Of a stretch of 64,000 nucleotides of DNA, positions 36,016 to 45,778 are shown piece after piece. Positions within the stretch are counted from its first letter, which is position 1, and each line of letters starts with the position of its first letter. Position numbers and translations under genes: made by a program. Origin of the DNA: Zhongshania sp. GTDB lineage: Bacteria > Pseudomonadota > Gammaproteobacteria > Pseudomonadales > Spongiibacteraceae. Under the pieces are notes generated by a model. That model was not told the origin of the DNA. It did not search any database and saw nothing but the letters and a program-made list of their open reading frames with translations. The stretch is taken from NCBI RefSeq assembly GCF_029212375.1, contig NZ_JARGNU010000017.1, positions 1-64,000 of the forward strand. Direction: 5' to 3'.

Positions 36016-36828
36016 ATGGATGAGAATATCGAATTTAGGGTCTTTGGGGTCACCCACATAGGCCAAGTGCGCGAGCACAATGAAGACGCTATCGGCATTG
36101 CTGCCGACCATGGGTATATGGTGGTTGCCGATGGCATGGGCGGCCACAATGCCGGCGAAGTGGCGAGCAGTATTGCCGTTGCCGAAGTATCCCGCCACCT
36201 TAACATTGCCAGTGCGCCCAACCACGAAGACTCAATCTATTCCCCGCAAACCCTCGCCCTGCGCGACGCCGTGCTGGCGGCCAACCGCGAAATACTGGCG
36301 GCCGCCGAGCACGACGCGAGTCGCAAGGGCATGGGCACTACCGTGGTAGCTATGCGTTTTATAGGCCAGCGCCTGGCGGTAGCCCATGTTGGCGACTCCC
36401 GCCTGTATCGATTCCGCGAGGGATTTTTAGATCAGCTCACCACCGACCACACCCTTGTACAGGAATGGGTGGCGCGCAAGCTGTATACCGAAGAAGAAGC
36501 CCGCACCGCAAAAAACAAAAATGTAATCACCAGAGCGCTTGGCTTGTTAAGCGAGCTTGAGGTAGATTTACTGGAAGAACTGGTTCGCAGTGGCGATATT
36601 TATCTGCTGTGCTCCGACGGCCTGACCGGTATGCTTAATGATGCCGAGATCACCGAGATTTTGAGCGAACAGGGACACGATCCCGAAGCAGCAACCATGC
36701 GCTTGCTGACAATGGCCAATGACGCCGGCGGTAAAGACAATATTTCTATTATTGTAGTGTGTGTAGATGAGGTGGTCGCCGGTCAAGACGATGCGCTAGA
36801 TGATGAGTCGCTTGAATGGTTCGACTAA
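36016..36828 (+). CDS. PP2C-type Ser/Thr protein phosphatase (Stp1/PppA-like)
   Basis: A 270-residue metal-dependent phosphatase. All PP2C motifs are visible: HIGQVREHNEDA, VVADGMGGHNAGEVAS (metal-binding DG), GMGTTVVAMRF, VAHVGDSRLYRFREG, TDHTLVQEWV, NVITRALG, IYLLCSDGLTGML and GGKDNISIIVV. The C-terminal acidic tail (QDDALDDESLEWFD) is extra. It is followed after 29 bases by an FHA-domain gene, a pairing also seen in phospho-signalling and type VI secretion loci, but no Ser/Thr kinase or secretion gene is present here. Confidence 0.93.
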   Translation: MDENIEFRVFGVTHIGQVREHNEDAIGIAADHGYMVVADGMGGHNAGEVASSIAVAEVSRHLNIASAPNHEDSIYSPQTLALRDAVLAANREILAAAEHDASRKGMGTTVVAMRFIGQRLAVAHVGDSRLYRFREGFLDQLTTDHTLVQEWVARKLYTEEEARTAKNKNVITRALGLLSELEVDLLEELVRSGDIYLLCSDGLTGMLNDAEITEILSEQGHDPEAATMRLLTMANDAGGKDNISIIVVCVDEVVAGQDDALDDESLEWFD

Positions 36829-36857
36829 GGGAAATAGCTCGGTAACGGACAAGAATT

Positions 36858-37502
36858 ATGGCAAAGCTGGTTCTCAGTTTTCAGGGTAGAGTGATTGAGG
36901 ATTTCCCTCTTGATAAAGAGCGGGTGACGATTGGCCGCGCAGCAGACAATGATATCTGCATTGAAAATTTAGCGGTTAGTGGCCGTCACGCCGCGGTAGA
37001 AACCTTTCTAAATGACAGTTTTCTGGTCGATCTCGACAGCACCAATGGCACCATGGTTAATGGCAACCCAGTGACTCGCCACGCCTTGCGCAGCGGCGAC
37101 TACATTACCATTGGCAAGCACTCACTAACCTACCACGGTCTAGCTCGCGCGGCTGCAGCCGAAGAAGAGGTAGAAAAAACCATTGCCATTCGGCCCAGTA
37201 TGCAACGCAGCACGCCAGCACCCGCGCCCATGATGGGCTATTTGCAGGTGCAAAATGGCGGCGCTGCAGGCCGCGAAATGGAGTTGAGCAAACCCATGAC
37301 CAAATTAGGTAAGGCCGGTTTTCAGGTCGCTGCCATTAGTCGCCGCCAGCAAGACTATTACCTAGAGCACATCGAGGGCCAAGACGGCCGCACCCCCAAA
37401 ATCAATGGCGAAGCCATTGGCCTGCAAGCCCGCAAGCTCAATCACGGCGACACCATAGAGATTGCCAATACCCGCCTAGGCTTTGAATTGCGGCCCGCTT
37501 AA
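36858..37502 (+). CDS. FHA-domain protein
   Basis: A 214-residue protein. The N-terminal FHA domain (about 5-95) has the phosphothreonine-binding residues: GRAADNDICIENLAVSGRHAAV and DLDSTNGTMVNG. A linker with TIAIRPSMQRSTPAPAP follows, then a second, degenerate FHA-like domain (about 125-212; RRQQDYYLEHIEGQ, PKINGEAIG, LNHGDTIEIANTRLGFEL) that lacks the GR and SxxH residues. It would read threonine phosphorylation controlled by the adjacent phosphatase. The kinase is elsewhere. Confidence 0.92.
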   Translation: MAKLVLSFQGRVIEDFPLDKERVTIGRAADNDICIENLAVSGRHAAVETFLNDSFLVDLDSTNGTMVNGNPVTRHALRSGDYITIGKHSLTYHGLARAAAAEEEVEKTIAIRPSMQRSTPAPAPMMGYLQVQNGGAAGREMELSKPMTKLGKAGFQVAAISRRQQDYYLEHIEGQDGRTPKINGEAIGLQARKLNHGDTIEIANTRLGFELRPA

Positions 37503-37521
37503 AGGCAAGTATAAAAGACAT

Positions 37522-37563
37522 AAAAAAGCCCCGCTTTGGAATACCAAAAGCAGGGCTTTTTTT
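37522..37563. terminator. Intrinsic terminator after the FHA gene
   Basis: A-rich arm AAAAAGCCCCGCTTTGG pairs with CCAAAAGCAGGGCTTTTT around a short loop and ends in a T run. It lies 19 bases past the FHA stop and could also act for the opposite strand. Confidence 0.9.
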
Positions 37564-37637
37564 ATAGCTGAGCGTTTACAAACCAGATCAGAGCATCAAT
37601 TCACAAGCCCGACTATGCCGAGCTTGTAAATACCTCC

Positions 37638-39008
37638 TCAGGGCATAATCGCCGGCAGCAGTTTTTGCAGTGCCATTTTCTGCTTAGTGCCGTCACCGGT
37701 CAGGGCAAAGCCCAACAAATCACCGTTGCGGTCAATAAAGCGGGCAACCACGTTGATGCCATCTTGCTCAATTTCCCAGCTGCCTTCCGCGTCACGGGGT
37801 GCGGGGCTAACCGTAACTGGGCAAGCGGGAACCTTAATGGTAACCGGCATTGCTGGGTAGCTAACTTCCGTCGCCTCACCCGTCAAGGTCTTGGCCAACG
37901 CGCGGGCCTGAGCCATCAGTGGCGCCACGTATACCAGCACGTGGCCGGCGACTTCGGCGCAATCACCCATGGCGTAAACATTGGGCGCATTGGTTTCTAG
38001 CAGGCGGTTAGTCACAATACCGCGATTAGTGCTAATACCCGCTTCCTGCGCCAAGGCGATTTGCGGACGCACGCCAACTGCAGACAACACCAAGTCGCAG
38101 CTAATGGTTTCGCCATTGTTCAGGCTAACCGTCAGCGCATCACCGGTTTTGTTTACTTCGGTAACCAGCGGGCCAAAGTGGAATTTAGCGCCCTGGGCTT
38201 CTAAGCCAGCCTGCACTGCCTTACCCGCCGCTTCGGGCAGCAAAGTAGGAATGCAATAACCCAGCGGATCAACCGTTTCAGTAGCAATACCGCCGTTGAG
38301 CAGGTCGTTGGTGAACTCGCAACCAATAAGGCCACCACCAATAATGCAGACCTTCTTAACATTGTTTTTAGCGACTGCGGTGCGGAAGTCATCGTAGTCC
38401 AGCAGGTCGTTCACCGAATACACGTATTCCAGCGCATTGCCTTTAATCGGTGGGCGAATAACGTCGGCGCCCAACGCCAGTACCAGTTTTTTGTAGTGAA
38501 CTTGGGTGGCCTTGTCACCAATAGTAATGGTCTGCGCGGCGGTGTTTATGGCCGTGACCTTGGTTGAGGTCCACACGCTGGCGTTAAGGTCTTCACCCAT
38601 AGTGCCGGCGTCTTTTTGGGTAAGTGCATCGGCATCCATATTCTTGGTAAAGCCAGTGGACAACATCGGCTTAGAGTAAGCGCGGCCATCGTCGGCGCTA
38701 ATCATAATAATTGGGCTGTCTTTGTCGTATTTGCGAAGCTCGCGCACCAGACCGTAACCGGCGAGGCCAGTGCCGATTACCACAATCGCGGCTTCGGCGC
38801 TGGCCGAGGCGGGCTCGTCGTGATGGGGCAGGTCACTCTCTTCCGACTTTTCAATCATTTCAAAGTCTTCTTTACCCACGCCGCAGTCGGGGCATAACCA
38901 ATCATCGGGAACATCTTCCCAGCGGGTGCCTGCGGCAATACCAGAATCGGGGTCGCCAACGGCCTCATCATAGACCCAACCGCAAACAATACATTCCCAT
39001 TTACTCAT
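37638..39008 (-). CDS. Rubredoxin-rubredoxin reductase fusion
   Basis: A 456-residue electron-transfer protein. Residues 1-52 are a complete rubredoxin with both iron knuckles (CIVCGWVYD and CPDCGVGK). After an acidic linker, residues about 72-456 form a FAD/NAD(P)H reductase ([48 protein letters not shown]). This class passes electrons from NAD(P)H to rubredoxin for alkane hydroxylases or oxygen and peroxide defence; the fusion would make it self-sufficient. The start is ATG 39008, immediately before the rubredoxin fold. No alkane hydroxylase is nearby. It is divergent from ubiC, an adjacency seen in other oil-degrading gammaproteobacteria. Confidence 0.93.
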   Translation of the reverse strand: MSKWECIVCGWVYDEAVGDPDSGIAAGTRWEDVPDDWLCPDCGVGKEDFEMIEKSEESDLPHHDEPASASAEAAIVVIGTGLAGYGLVRELRKYDKDSPIIMISADDGRAYSKPMLSTGFTKNMDADALTQKDAGTMGEDLNASVWTSTKVTAINTAAQTITIGDKATQVHYKKLVLALGADVIRPPIKGNALEYVYSVNDLLDYDDFRTAVAKNNVKKVCIIGGGLIGCEFTNDLLNGGIATETVDPLGYCIPTLLPEAAGKAVQAGLEAQGAKFHFGPLVTEVNKTGDALTVSLNNGETISCDLVLSAVGVRPQIALAQEAGISTNRGIVTNRLLETNAPNVYAMGDCAEVAGHVLVYVAPLMAQARALAKTLTGEATEVSYPAMPVTIKVPACPVTVSPAPRDAEGSWEIEQDGINVVARFIDRNGDLLGFALTGDGTKQKMALQKLLPAIMP

Positions 39009-39212
39009 TAGCCAAAATCCTCTGCACACGGAGCTTCTATCAGTGAAGCGTAAAAAAATAAGGGTATCAGATCTCTGGGCTTACTCAGCCTATTCTGACA
39101 CTTGCAAGTCGAGGGTGAATCGCGCATTCTGCCGCCACGCTTTTTTCAATATAGCAGATTTCTTTAACGGCAAGGCTCTTATTGACGCCCCCCTCAATAC
39201 CGAAGGCCGCCA

Positions 39213-39773
39213 TTGTACGCTTTTCAAACGACACGATTCCAGACCGCTGAGCCAAAGTGGCGGGATTATCGCCAGTTTGCCACCGGCAAACCCCCAGCGG
39301 CGACCGCCCACTGGCTCCTAGACACCGGTTCGCTGACCGCCCATTTGCGAAGGGCGTCGGGCGGACATTTCCACGTAGAGGTACTATCGCAGCGCTGGCA
39401 GCTGCCGCGCTTGTCTGAGCGGCGCCTGCTCGGCATGGGCGACCGCGACTGGGGGCTAGTGCGCGAAGTCCTGCTCTGCTGCCACAATCAACCTTGGGTT
39501 TTCGCCCGCAGTGTAATGCCCGCCAGCTCCTTAGTTGGCCGTTTGGCGCGCCTGCGCCATCTCGACAACCGGCCCTTGGGGCATTTGCTGTTTACCGACC
39601 ACAGCATGGCCCGCGATCCCTACGAGATCTGCCAAATTCCCAGCAGCGGCCTACAGCTAGGTATAAGTCCTGATTCCGAGAAAATGCTGTGGGGACGGCG
39701 GTCACGGTTTCTACTCAGCGATCGGCCTATTATGGTTAGCGAGATTTTTCTCCCAGCCTTTACGCCTTGGTAG
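39213..39773 (+). CDS. ubiC: Chorismate lyase UbiC
   Basis: About 186 residues. UbiC removes pyruvate from chorismate to give 4-hydroxybenzoate, the first step of ubiquinone synthesis. Conserved parts are [65 protein letters not shown] and the ending [18 protein letters not shown]. The start appears to be TTG 39213 with a GAAGG site before it; no ATG or GTG is in frame near the expected N-terminus. ubiA follows after 61 bases, the usual ubiCA order. Confidence 0.9.
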   Translation: MYAFQTTRFQTAEPKWRDYRQFATGKPPAATAHWLLDTGSLTAHLRRASGGHFHVEVLSQRWQLPRLSERRLLGMGDRDWGLVREVLLCCHNQPWVFARSVMPASSLVGRLARLRHLDNRPLGHLLFTDHSMARDPYEICQIPSSGLQLGISPDSEKMLWGRRSRFLLSDRPIMVSEIFLPAFTPW

Positions 39774-39834
39774 CGCGTCGTTCTCGATTGGCGCTACTGC
39801 TATACTTTTGCCACACAGTTCTGAAGAGCGCCTT

Positions 39835-40716
39835 ATGACACGGATTCTTGAGCATATCCAAAAGCAGCGGCCCCACTATTTAGCCCTGATGCGCACCGAT
39901 CGGCCCATAGGCACTTATCTTGTGCTGTGGCCGACCTTATGGGCGCTGTGGCTGGCGGCCGAGGGCCTGCCGCGCTGGGATTTACTGCTTATATTTATTA
40001 TCGGCACCTTTCTAATGCGCTCTGCTGGCTGTGTGATTAACGACTATGCCGACCGCAAAATAGACGCCCACGTTGGGCGCACCAAAAACCGGCCCTTTGC
40101 CCAGGGCGTAGTCAGTGAAAAAGAGGCGCTGATTCTATTTTCCTGCCTGTGCTTGCTCGCCTTTGTGTTGGTGCTGTTCACCAATACCTTAACGATTCTG
40201 CTGTCGTTCGGCGCGGTATTGCTCGCCGCCAGCTACCCCTTTATGAAACGCTACACCCATTTGCCGCAGCTGGTCTTAGGGGCCGCCTTTGCCTGGGGCA
40301 TACCCATGGCATTTGCCGCGCAAAGTGGCACCCTGCCACCCGCGCTGTGGTTAATTTATATTGGCGTATTGATTTGGACAGTCTGCTACGACACTTTTTA
40401 CGCCATGGTCGACCGCGAAGACGACCTCAAAATTGGCGTTAAATCCACCGCCATTTTATTTGGCGACGACGACATCACCATCACCGCCATGCTCCAAGTT
40501 TGCGTGATTATTGTCATGCTCATGGTCGGCGTGCGCTTTGGCATGAGCTTTATTTACTACGCCAGCTTAATCGCCGCCAGCGGCCTGTTTATCTACCAGC
40601 AACGGCTAATTCAATACCGCCAACCAGAAAATTGTTTTAAAGCCTTTTTAAACAATAACTGGGTGGGCGCGGTGATTTTTGCCGGCATTGCCCTGCACTA
40701 CCTAATCGCGACATGA
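39835..40716 (+). CDS. ubiA: 4-hydroxybenzoate octaprenyltransferase UbiA
   Basis: A 293-residue inner-membrane prenyltransferase that joins the polyprenyl tail to 4-hydroxybenzoate. It has about eight membrane helices and both Asp-rich motifs, [19 protein letters not shown] (about 72-90) and [21 protein letters not shown]. The start is ATG 39835; a longer frame to TTG 39808 lacks family residues. It forms a ubiquinone pair with ubiC just upstream. Confidence 0.96.
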   Translation: MTRILEHIQKQRPHYLALMRTDRPIGTYLVLWPTLWALWLAAEGLPRWDLLLIFIIGTFLMRSAGCVINDYADRKIDAHVGRTKNRPFAQGVVSEKEALILFSCLCLLAFVLVLFTNTLTILLSFGAVLLAASYPFMKRYTHLPQLVLGAAFAWGIPMAFAAQSGTLPPALWLIYIGVLIWTVCYDTFYAMVDREDDLKIGVKSTAILFGDDDITITAMLQVCVIIVMLMVGVRFGMSFIYYASLIAASGLFIYQQRLIQYRQPENCFKAFLNNNWVGAVIFAGIALHYLIAT

Positions 40717-40726
40717 GAATTTTTTA

Positions 40727-41869
40727 ATGGTGGAATTGGAGTTTATTAACGCCATCTCGGCAATTGATGCGGCTACATGGAACGCCATCGCCGGCCAAGA
40801 TTACCCCTTTACCCGCCACGAATTTTTACAGGCATTAGAGTCTAGCGGCGCGGTTGCCGCCGACAAAGGCTGGCAGCCCCACCACCTTGTGGCGCGCCGC
40901 GACGGGCAAATTGTCGCGCTCATGCCGTTGTATATTAAAACCCATAGCTACGGCGAATACGTCTTTGACTGGTCTTGGGCCGATGCCTACCAGCGCCACG
41001 GCCGCTCCTACTACCCCAAATTACTCGCCGCCATTCCCTTTACCCCAGCAACGGGGCCAAGGCTATGCCTGGCCAACGACGCTGAGCGCGAGGACGTAAT
41101 GCAGGCCATCGCTAGCAGCCTACCCGCGCATGCGCGGCAAATGGGCGCATCGTCGGTGCACATTTTATTCTCCAAGCCTGAGGTTTCCAGCGCGTGGCAG
41201 CCGCTGGGCTTTATGCAGCGCAGCGGCCCCCAATACCACTGGTTTGATCGCGATTACGGCGATTTCGACGGCTTTTTAGCCAGTTTTAGCTCGCGCAAAC
41301 GCAAAACCCTGCGCAAAGAGCGCAAAGCGGTGGCCGAACAAGGTTTGGATTTACAGATATTATGTGGCAGCGAGATTAGCCCCGCCCAGTGGCGATTTTT
41401 CTTTCACTGTTATCAGCTCACCTACGCCAAGCGCAGCGGTCACGGCGGCTATTTGCCCGAGGCCTTTTTTACGCAATTGGCCGCCACCATGCCCGAACAT
41501 TTGGTGCTGGTGATTGCCAGCCATGGCGACGAGCCCGTCGCGGTGGCGCTTAATTTTCGTGATCAGCACACCTTATACGGACGCTACTGGGGTTGCGTGC
41601 GCGAGTACGAATTTCTGCACTTTGAAACCTGTTACTACCAAGGTATTGAATACTGCCTGCGCGAAGGTTTGCGCCATTTCGACCCCGGCGCTCAGGGCGA
41701 GCACAAAATTCAACGCGGCTTCATGCCCATCGCAACCTACTCCAATCACTGGCTGGCCGATGCCGATTTCTCAGCAGCCGTCGCGCAGTTTTTAGATGAC
41801 GAAAAACTGCATATCGCTAAGTATCTGCGTGATGCCAGTGCCATGCTGCCGTTTAAACAAGACAATTAA
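40727..41869 (+). CDS. FemAB/GNAT-like acyltransferase (DUF482 family)
   Basis: A 380-residue protein of the COG3146 family, predicted N-acyltransferases with a doubled GNAT fold related to FemAB peptidyltransferases. Family segments are DYPFTRHEFLQALESSGAV, GWQPHHLVARRDGQIVALMPLY, EYVFDWSWADAY, FMQRSGPQYHWFDRDYGDFDGFLASFSSRKRKTLRKER in pieces, and a late ALNFRDQHTLYGRYWGC and FDPGAQGEHKIQRGF. The biological substrate is not established. It starts 10 bases after ubiA and is probably in the same operon. Confidence 0.9.
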   Translation: MVELEFINAISAIDAATWNAIAGQDYPFTRHEFLQALESSGAVAADKGWQPHHLVARRDGQIVALMPLYIKTHSYGEYVFDWSWADAYQRHGRSYYPKLLAAIPFTPATGPRLCLANDAEREDVMQAIASSLPAHARQMGASSVHILFSKPEVSSAWQPLGFMQRSGPQYHWFDRDYGDFDGFLASFSSRKRKTLRKERKAVAEQGLDLQILCGSEISPAQWRFFFHCYQLTYAKRSGHGGYLPEAFFTQLAATMPEHLVLVIASHGDEPVAVALNFRDQHTLYGRYWGCVREYEFLHFETCYYQGIEYCLREGLRHFDPGAQGEHKIQRGFMPIATYSNHWLADADFSAAVAQFLDDEKLHIAKYLRDASAMLPFKQDN

Positions 41870-41883
41870 ACCCCAAGCCCAGG

Positions 41884-42243
41884 TTAAACCAACACAATAT
41901 CTGAGCGCATACTGTACAAAATAAAGAGCACCTCCTCCTGCTCACGCTGGCCAATTTTGGATTGGTCCAGCGCCACTAAGGCGTCGTCGAGCACCGCCAT
42001 AAATTCAAGCGCCGAGATATTCATGCCCCTGTGCGCGGCCAGCATATCTTTGCCCTTGTAGTTATTTTCGCCGCCCGTGCCAGCGATCATAAACATTGCG
42101 GCGGCATTTTTTACGGTGGCAACATCGCTGTTCATAAAGCGGTTAGCAATGGCGGGGTTTGCCAAGTGATTGTCGACTAAATCGCTGGTTAACGCGGTAA
42201 TGCCCTTATTGCCACCCAGTCGCTCAAATAGTGATTGGCTCAT
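41884..42243 (-). CDS. Group 1 truncated haemoglobin
   Basis: A 119-residue 2/2 haemoglobin. It has the N-terminal LFERLGGNKGI, the distal region of helices B and E, FMIAGTGGENNYKGKDM, and the proximal histidine in AAHRGMNIS (about residue 73). Roles known for the family include oxygen or NO handling. It converges with the acyltransferase gene and is divergent from the HxlR-type regulator, which may control it. Confidence 0.9.
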   Translation of the reverse strand: MSQSLFERLGGNKGITALTSDLVDNHLANPAIANRFMNSDVATVKNAAAMFMIAGTGGENNYKGKDMLAAHRGMNISALEFMAVLDDALVALDQSKIGQREQEEVLFILYSMRSDIVLV

Positions 42244-42382
42244 GTTATTACATCCTCAATTAGCTTGCGGCGTAGTTGACGACAATACGCGCCGTCGGGA
42301 TTTCACCCTAACATTGATAATCTGCGCGCTTAAGTACAGTATCTGTAGTAACTATAGCCCGTTCTGGCAATGGAGCTGCGCA

Positions 42383-43087
42383 ATGAAAACCTATGGTCAA
42401 TTCTGCCCCCTAGCGCAGGCTAGCCAATTATTGTGTGAACGCTGGACCTTAATTGTCATTCGCGAATTTATGGCGGGTAGCACCCGCTTCAGCGACTTAC
42501 AAAGAGGCGTGCCCTTGATGTCGCCCAGCTTACTGTCATCACGGCTTAAGTTACTTATTAAATCTGGGGTAATTGAACACACGGGCGAAAGCGGCCACCA
42601 AAATTACCAATTGACCGAAGCCGGTAAGGAGTTGCGGCCGGTCATAGAATTACTCGGCATTTGGGGTCACCGCTGGGCCCAATCTAATTTAAACGAAGGT
42701 GACTTAGACGCCGGTTTACTGATGTGGGATATGCGCAGAAGCGTCGATCCCAGTCAGTTTCCCAAGCGCAGAATAGTGGCGCAATTTGAATACCCCGACG
42801 CCCAACTCGGCAATCGAGATTGGTGGCTGGTATCCGAACAAGGCGAGCTGGATTTGTGCTTAAAAGATCCCGGCTTCGAGATCGATCTGTTGATTAAGTG
42901 CTCATTAAAAACCATGACTGAAATTTGGATTTGCCAAAAACACTTTAACGACGCCGTAAGCGCTGGCGATGTAATTGTGCTCGGCGACCCCAAGCTGAGC
43001 GCTAAACTACAGAGCTGGCTCAGATCAAGCGGCCTATCGCGGCTCGGCAGCCTCACGCCGCCTGCAAACCCCGCACGCGCAAGCTGA
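42383..43087 (+). CDS. HxlR-family transcriptional regulator with C-terminal SCP2-like domain
   Basis: A 234-residue protein. The HxlR winged helix (about 1-100) shows CPLAQASQLLCERWTLIVIREFM with its conserved N-terminal cysteine (C8), GVPLMSPSLLSSRLKLLIKSGVI and YQLTEAGKELRPVIELLGIWGHRW. The C-terminal half (about 105-215) resembles an SCP2-type lipid or hydrophobe-binding domain (DLCLKDPGFEIDLLIKCSLKTMTEIW), making it twice the usual HxlR length. The start is ATG 42383, where homology begins; a longer frame enters the divergent haemoglobin gene. Confidence 0.9.
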   Translation: MKTYGQFCPLAQASQLLCERWTLIVIREFMAGSTRFSDLQRGVPLMSPSLLSSRLKLLIKSGVIEHTGESGHQNYQLTEAGKELRPVIELLGIWGHRWAQSNLNEGDLDAGLLMWDMRRSVDPSQFPKRRIVAQFEYPDAQLGNRDWWLVSEQGELDLCLKDPGFEIDLLIKCSLKTMTEIWICQKHFNDAVSAGDVIVLGDPKLSAKLQSWLRSSGLSRLGSLTPPANPARAS

Positions 43088-43107
43088 GCAAACTGCTAAG
43101 CGGCAAC

Positions 43108-43479
43108 TTAAGCCGCTGCTTCTAGCCACATTTCTGCCTCTTCAATATCGTTAAAATCAAAGGCCTTTATTTCTAAATACGGAAACAGCTTACCTTCAAG
43201 TTCACTCGCTTTTTTAAGCCATTTCTTATCGGTTAACACCGCAATATGGGTAAACTTCTTCATTACCCTAAGCAACTTAGGCATGCGCGAAAACTCAACC
43301 GCCATTGCCGCCAGCGACGGAAATTTAAAATCGACGATGCGGTATACCATCACCCCATTTTCGATATTTTCAGATTCCTCAATTAGCGTATCCAAGGCCA
43401 ATTTCATATCGTGAGAATGCACCTTACCATTGATTAAGATATCAATGCGGTTGCCGGTATTATGAATAACTTCAATCAT
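43108..43479 (-). CDS. STAS/SpoIIAA-like (SEC14-like fold) protein
   Basis: About 123 residues, a SpoIIAA-like fold (IEVIHNTGNRIDILINGKV at the start, DFKFPSLAAMAVEFSRMPKLLR in the middle, AVLTDKKWLKKASELEG later). Proteins like this are common singletons in marine proteobacteria, of unknown role, and are thought to bind small lipophilic ligands or partner proteins. The start at ATG 43479 follows a GGAAAAG site; two more upstream starts exist. It is the last of three small genes downstream of fisR on the minus strand. Confidence 0.8.
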   Translation of the reverse strand: MIEVIHNTGNRIDILINGKVHSHDMKLALDTLIEESENIENGVMVYRIVDFKFPSLAAMAVEFSRMPKLLRVMKKFTHIAVLTDKKWLKKASELEGKLFPYLEIKAFDFNDIEEAEMWLEAAA

Positions 43480-43536
43480 GTCTTTTCCAAAGTGCATATT
43501 TATAATTATCAGAACAGTCACGCAAACACGCGTCAC

Positions 43537-43746
43537 TCACCAGTTAAAAAACCGTGGTAAACACATCAGCAGTACACCAACACCAATCACCGCCAAAACA
43601 CTACTAAACACATAGGGGTAGAGCATTAAGGCTACACCGCTGTACAACACTACTTTATTGCCTTGCTTGCGGCCATAAACAAAGTAACCCAAACCAATAG
43701 AGTTGAATAATAAACTCCATAACAGCATTGCTTCACTGTTCATCAA
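43537..43746 (-). CDS. Small membrane protein, unknown function
   Basis: A 69-residue protein with two hydrophobic helices (about 6-22 and 30-62) joined by YGRKQGNK. I do not recognise a named family with certainty. It lies 57 bases upstream of the SpoIIAA-like gene in the same direction. The second codon is also ATG, so either may start. Confidence 0.6.
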   Translation of the reverse strand: MMNSEAMLLWSLLFNSIGLGYFVYGRKQGNKVVLYSGVALMLYPYVFSSVLAVIGVGVLLMCLPRFFNW

Positions 43747-43784
43747 TATTGGCCTCTATGGCGCTTTAGTTAGCACTTTTCATT

Positions 43785-44219
43785 CTAGGGTAGAAAAGAC
43801 GGCTTATCATAGTTATACCACGTTAAAGTGGTGTGCCGTATTTCCTTGCAAACATGCAGCTCTAAACGGTCAAAATTAAGCCCAGCCTCCATCCCCGCAG
43901 ATGCGCTTAAACGCAACAGTTTCTGGCCGTTAATCCATCGGCCCTCGGTGTGGTTTAAGAACACCGACACGCCAAATTTAGAGTGTAGCATGGCGCTAAT
44001 ACAGTCTTCGGGAAAAGCCCGCGGAAACTCGGTAGCGGCGTCTTTTTCATTATCGGCGCTAATGTACTGACTCACGTCAATAGTCAGCGACGCATTCTCA
44101 GTAATCGCCGAAATAGGTTCGGCAAGCCTAATAATAGTTGTGTTATCAACGAGGTCGATGGCTTGTGGCGTTAATAAACTTGCCCCACCAAAGAACAATA
44201 TTTTTAGTAAGCTCAACAT
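43785..44219 (-). CDS. Secreted protein of unknown function
   Basis: About 144 residues with a hydrophobic N-terminus (LSLLKILFFGGASLLTP) that looks like a signal peptide. The mature part has two cysteines (in EDCISAM and HVCKEIR) and a beta-rich character (GRWINGQKLLRLSASAG). Not recognised. The start is set at the ATG just before the hydrophobic segment. It lies 100 bases downstream of fisR in the same direction and may be cotranscribed with it. Confidence 0.6.
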   Translation of the reverse strand: MLSLLKILFFGGASLLTPQAIDLVDNTTIIRLAEPISAITENASLTIDVSQYISADNEKDAATEFPRAFPEDCISAMLHSKFGVSVFLNHTEGRWINGQKLLRLSASAGMEAGLNFDRLELHVCKEIRHTTLTWYNYDKPSFLP

Positions 44220-44319
44220 GCCACTGTAATCCCCGTGAACTGTGCACACACTTTGAAATGCCCCCTGCTCAGCAATACAAGGGAATCTCCCATGAGACTA
44301 GCAACACCCTGCAATGAAC

Positions 44320-45630
44320 TTAAAAAATGCTGCCCTGTTTGCGGTAAAAGGACCGCAAGCTAATACCGGCGATTTTTGCCGCCTGCGCCTTGTCACCCTG
44401 ACAATAACTAAGCAAATCATTAAGATAACGCACTTCGCGGGTTTTTAAATCTTCCCACAAAAATGTTTCAGGTATTTTCTGCCGAGGCGCCGCGTCTAAC
44501 AAGCAGCGCTCAAGAATTTTAAGGTCAATAATATTAGAATGCGCAAAAATCGTGGCGCGCTCCAGTATATTGCGCAATTCTCGAACATTGCCGGCAAAGT
44601 GACACTCACTGAGCATTTTAATGCCCGAGTCGGTAAGGCGGTAATTCTCATCGGGGCTGAGCTTGCTAAGGATAGATTTAGCAATTAAACCCACGTCTTC
44701 GCGGCGCTCGCGCAGCGGCGGCAACACAATAGGAAAAGCATTAATACGGTAATAAAGGTCTTCGCGGAACGCACCGCTGACCACCTGTTCCATCAAGTTT
44801 TTATGGGTGGCGCAAATCAGACGAAATTGGGCACGCTTAAGCTGGGTGCTGCCCACCGCGCGATAGCTGCCGGTTTCGATTAAGCGCAGCAATTTAACCT
44901 GCATGCCCAGCGGTACATCGCCAATCTCGTCTAGAAACAAGGTGCCACCCTCGGCGTTTTCCAACAAGCCCGGTTTATTGCTCACCGCGCCGGTAAACGC
45001 GCCTTTAACATGTCCGAATAACTCGCTCTCAAACAGAGTTTCAGTAAGCCCTGCACACTCCACCGTCACCATAGTGTGCTTGTGCCTAGGGCTGGCATCG
45101 TGAATGGCCTTGGCCGCCAACTCCTTGCCGGTGCCCGACTCCCCCATCAACAACACCGAGGTATCGCGAGCGGCGACAAGGTTAATCATGTCTACTAAGC
45201 GATTAAAGGCAGGGCTGCGGCCCACCATTTGCTGGGTGCTAAATTCGGCGCTGGCAATAGTGACCGGCTTTAAAATCTCAACAAAATACTTTAGCTCGCC
45301 ATCGTCGCCACGAATGGGCAGCATTTCAACATCCACATGCTCTTTGCCGCGCGGCGTGCTGTGAATATGCAGTACCCGCTCTTTGCTACCAGAGCTTTTA
45401 CAGGCCAGCAGCGGGCAGCTTTCACCCGCCTGATCGCAGGGCACCCGATAGCCGTGTGAGATCTCATAACACCGAGAGCCACGATCGCGGGGTATCTCAC
45501 CAAAGGTCGCGGTATAAAGCTCATTGGTTGCTAAAATTTCGTAATCTGCCGACACCAAGATGGCGGGGTAGTCAAAGCCATCAAGCATGCGGGCAACATT
45601 GCGGTCTGAGTCCTTCGCGATTAGCTGCAT
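44320..45630 (-). CDS. fisR: FisR-type sigma-54-dependent activator, sulfane-sulfur sensor
   Basis: About 436 residues. An N-terminal PAS-like sensor (about 1-125) carries three cysteines at C54, C65 and C72 ([21 protein letters not shown]), the +11/+7 spacing known from the sulfane-sulfur sensor FisR of Cupriavidus. The AAA+ domain (about 140-370) has Walker A GESGTGKE, the sigma-54 contact loop GAFTGA and Walker [13 protein letters not shown] Fis-type helix-turn-helix ends the protein ([16 protein letters not shown]). The start at ATG 45630 is chosen because it puts the cysteines at family positions; GTG 45717 is possible. It is divergent from cydA-cydB-pdo-sqr-sulP, which begins at a sigma-54 promoter. 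The function as FisR is inferred from motif and context together. Confidence 0.85.
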   Translation of the reverse strand: MQLIAKDSDRNVARMLDGFDYPAILVSADYEILATNELYTATFGEIPRDRGSRCYEISHGYRVPCDQAGESCPLLACKSSGSKERVLHIHSTPRGKEHVDVEMLPIRGDDGELKYFVEILKPVTIASAEFSTQQMVGRSPAFNRLVDMINLVAARDTSVLLMGESGTGKELAAKAIHDASPRHKHTMVTVECAGLTETLFESELFGHVKGAFTGAVSNKPGLLENAEGGTLFLDEIGDVPLGMQVKLLRLIETGSYRAVGSTQLKRAQFRLICATHKNLMEQVVSGAFREDLYYRINAFPIVLPPLRERREDVGLIAKSILSKLSPDENYRLTDSGIKMLSECHFAGNVRELRNILERATIFAHSNIIDLKILERCLLDAAPRQKIPETFLWEDLKTREVRYLNDLLSYCQGDKAQAAKIAGISLRSFYRKQGSIF

Positions 45631-45778
45631 AGTTTTGTCATTTTTGTCTAAGCATTTTGCCAATAATGACAATTTAACGCGCTTAATACTAGTCCAGTCA
45701 TTGCTTACTAGCTTCACCTAATTATTTAATTTATATAAAACAAATACTTAGAAAACATCACCGCCCTCAACGCTGATC

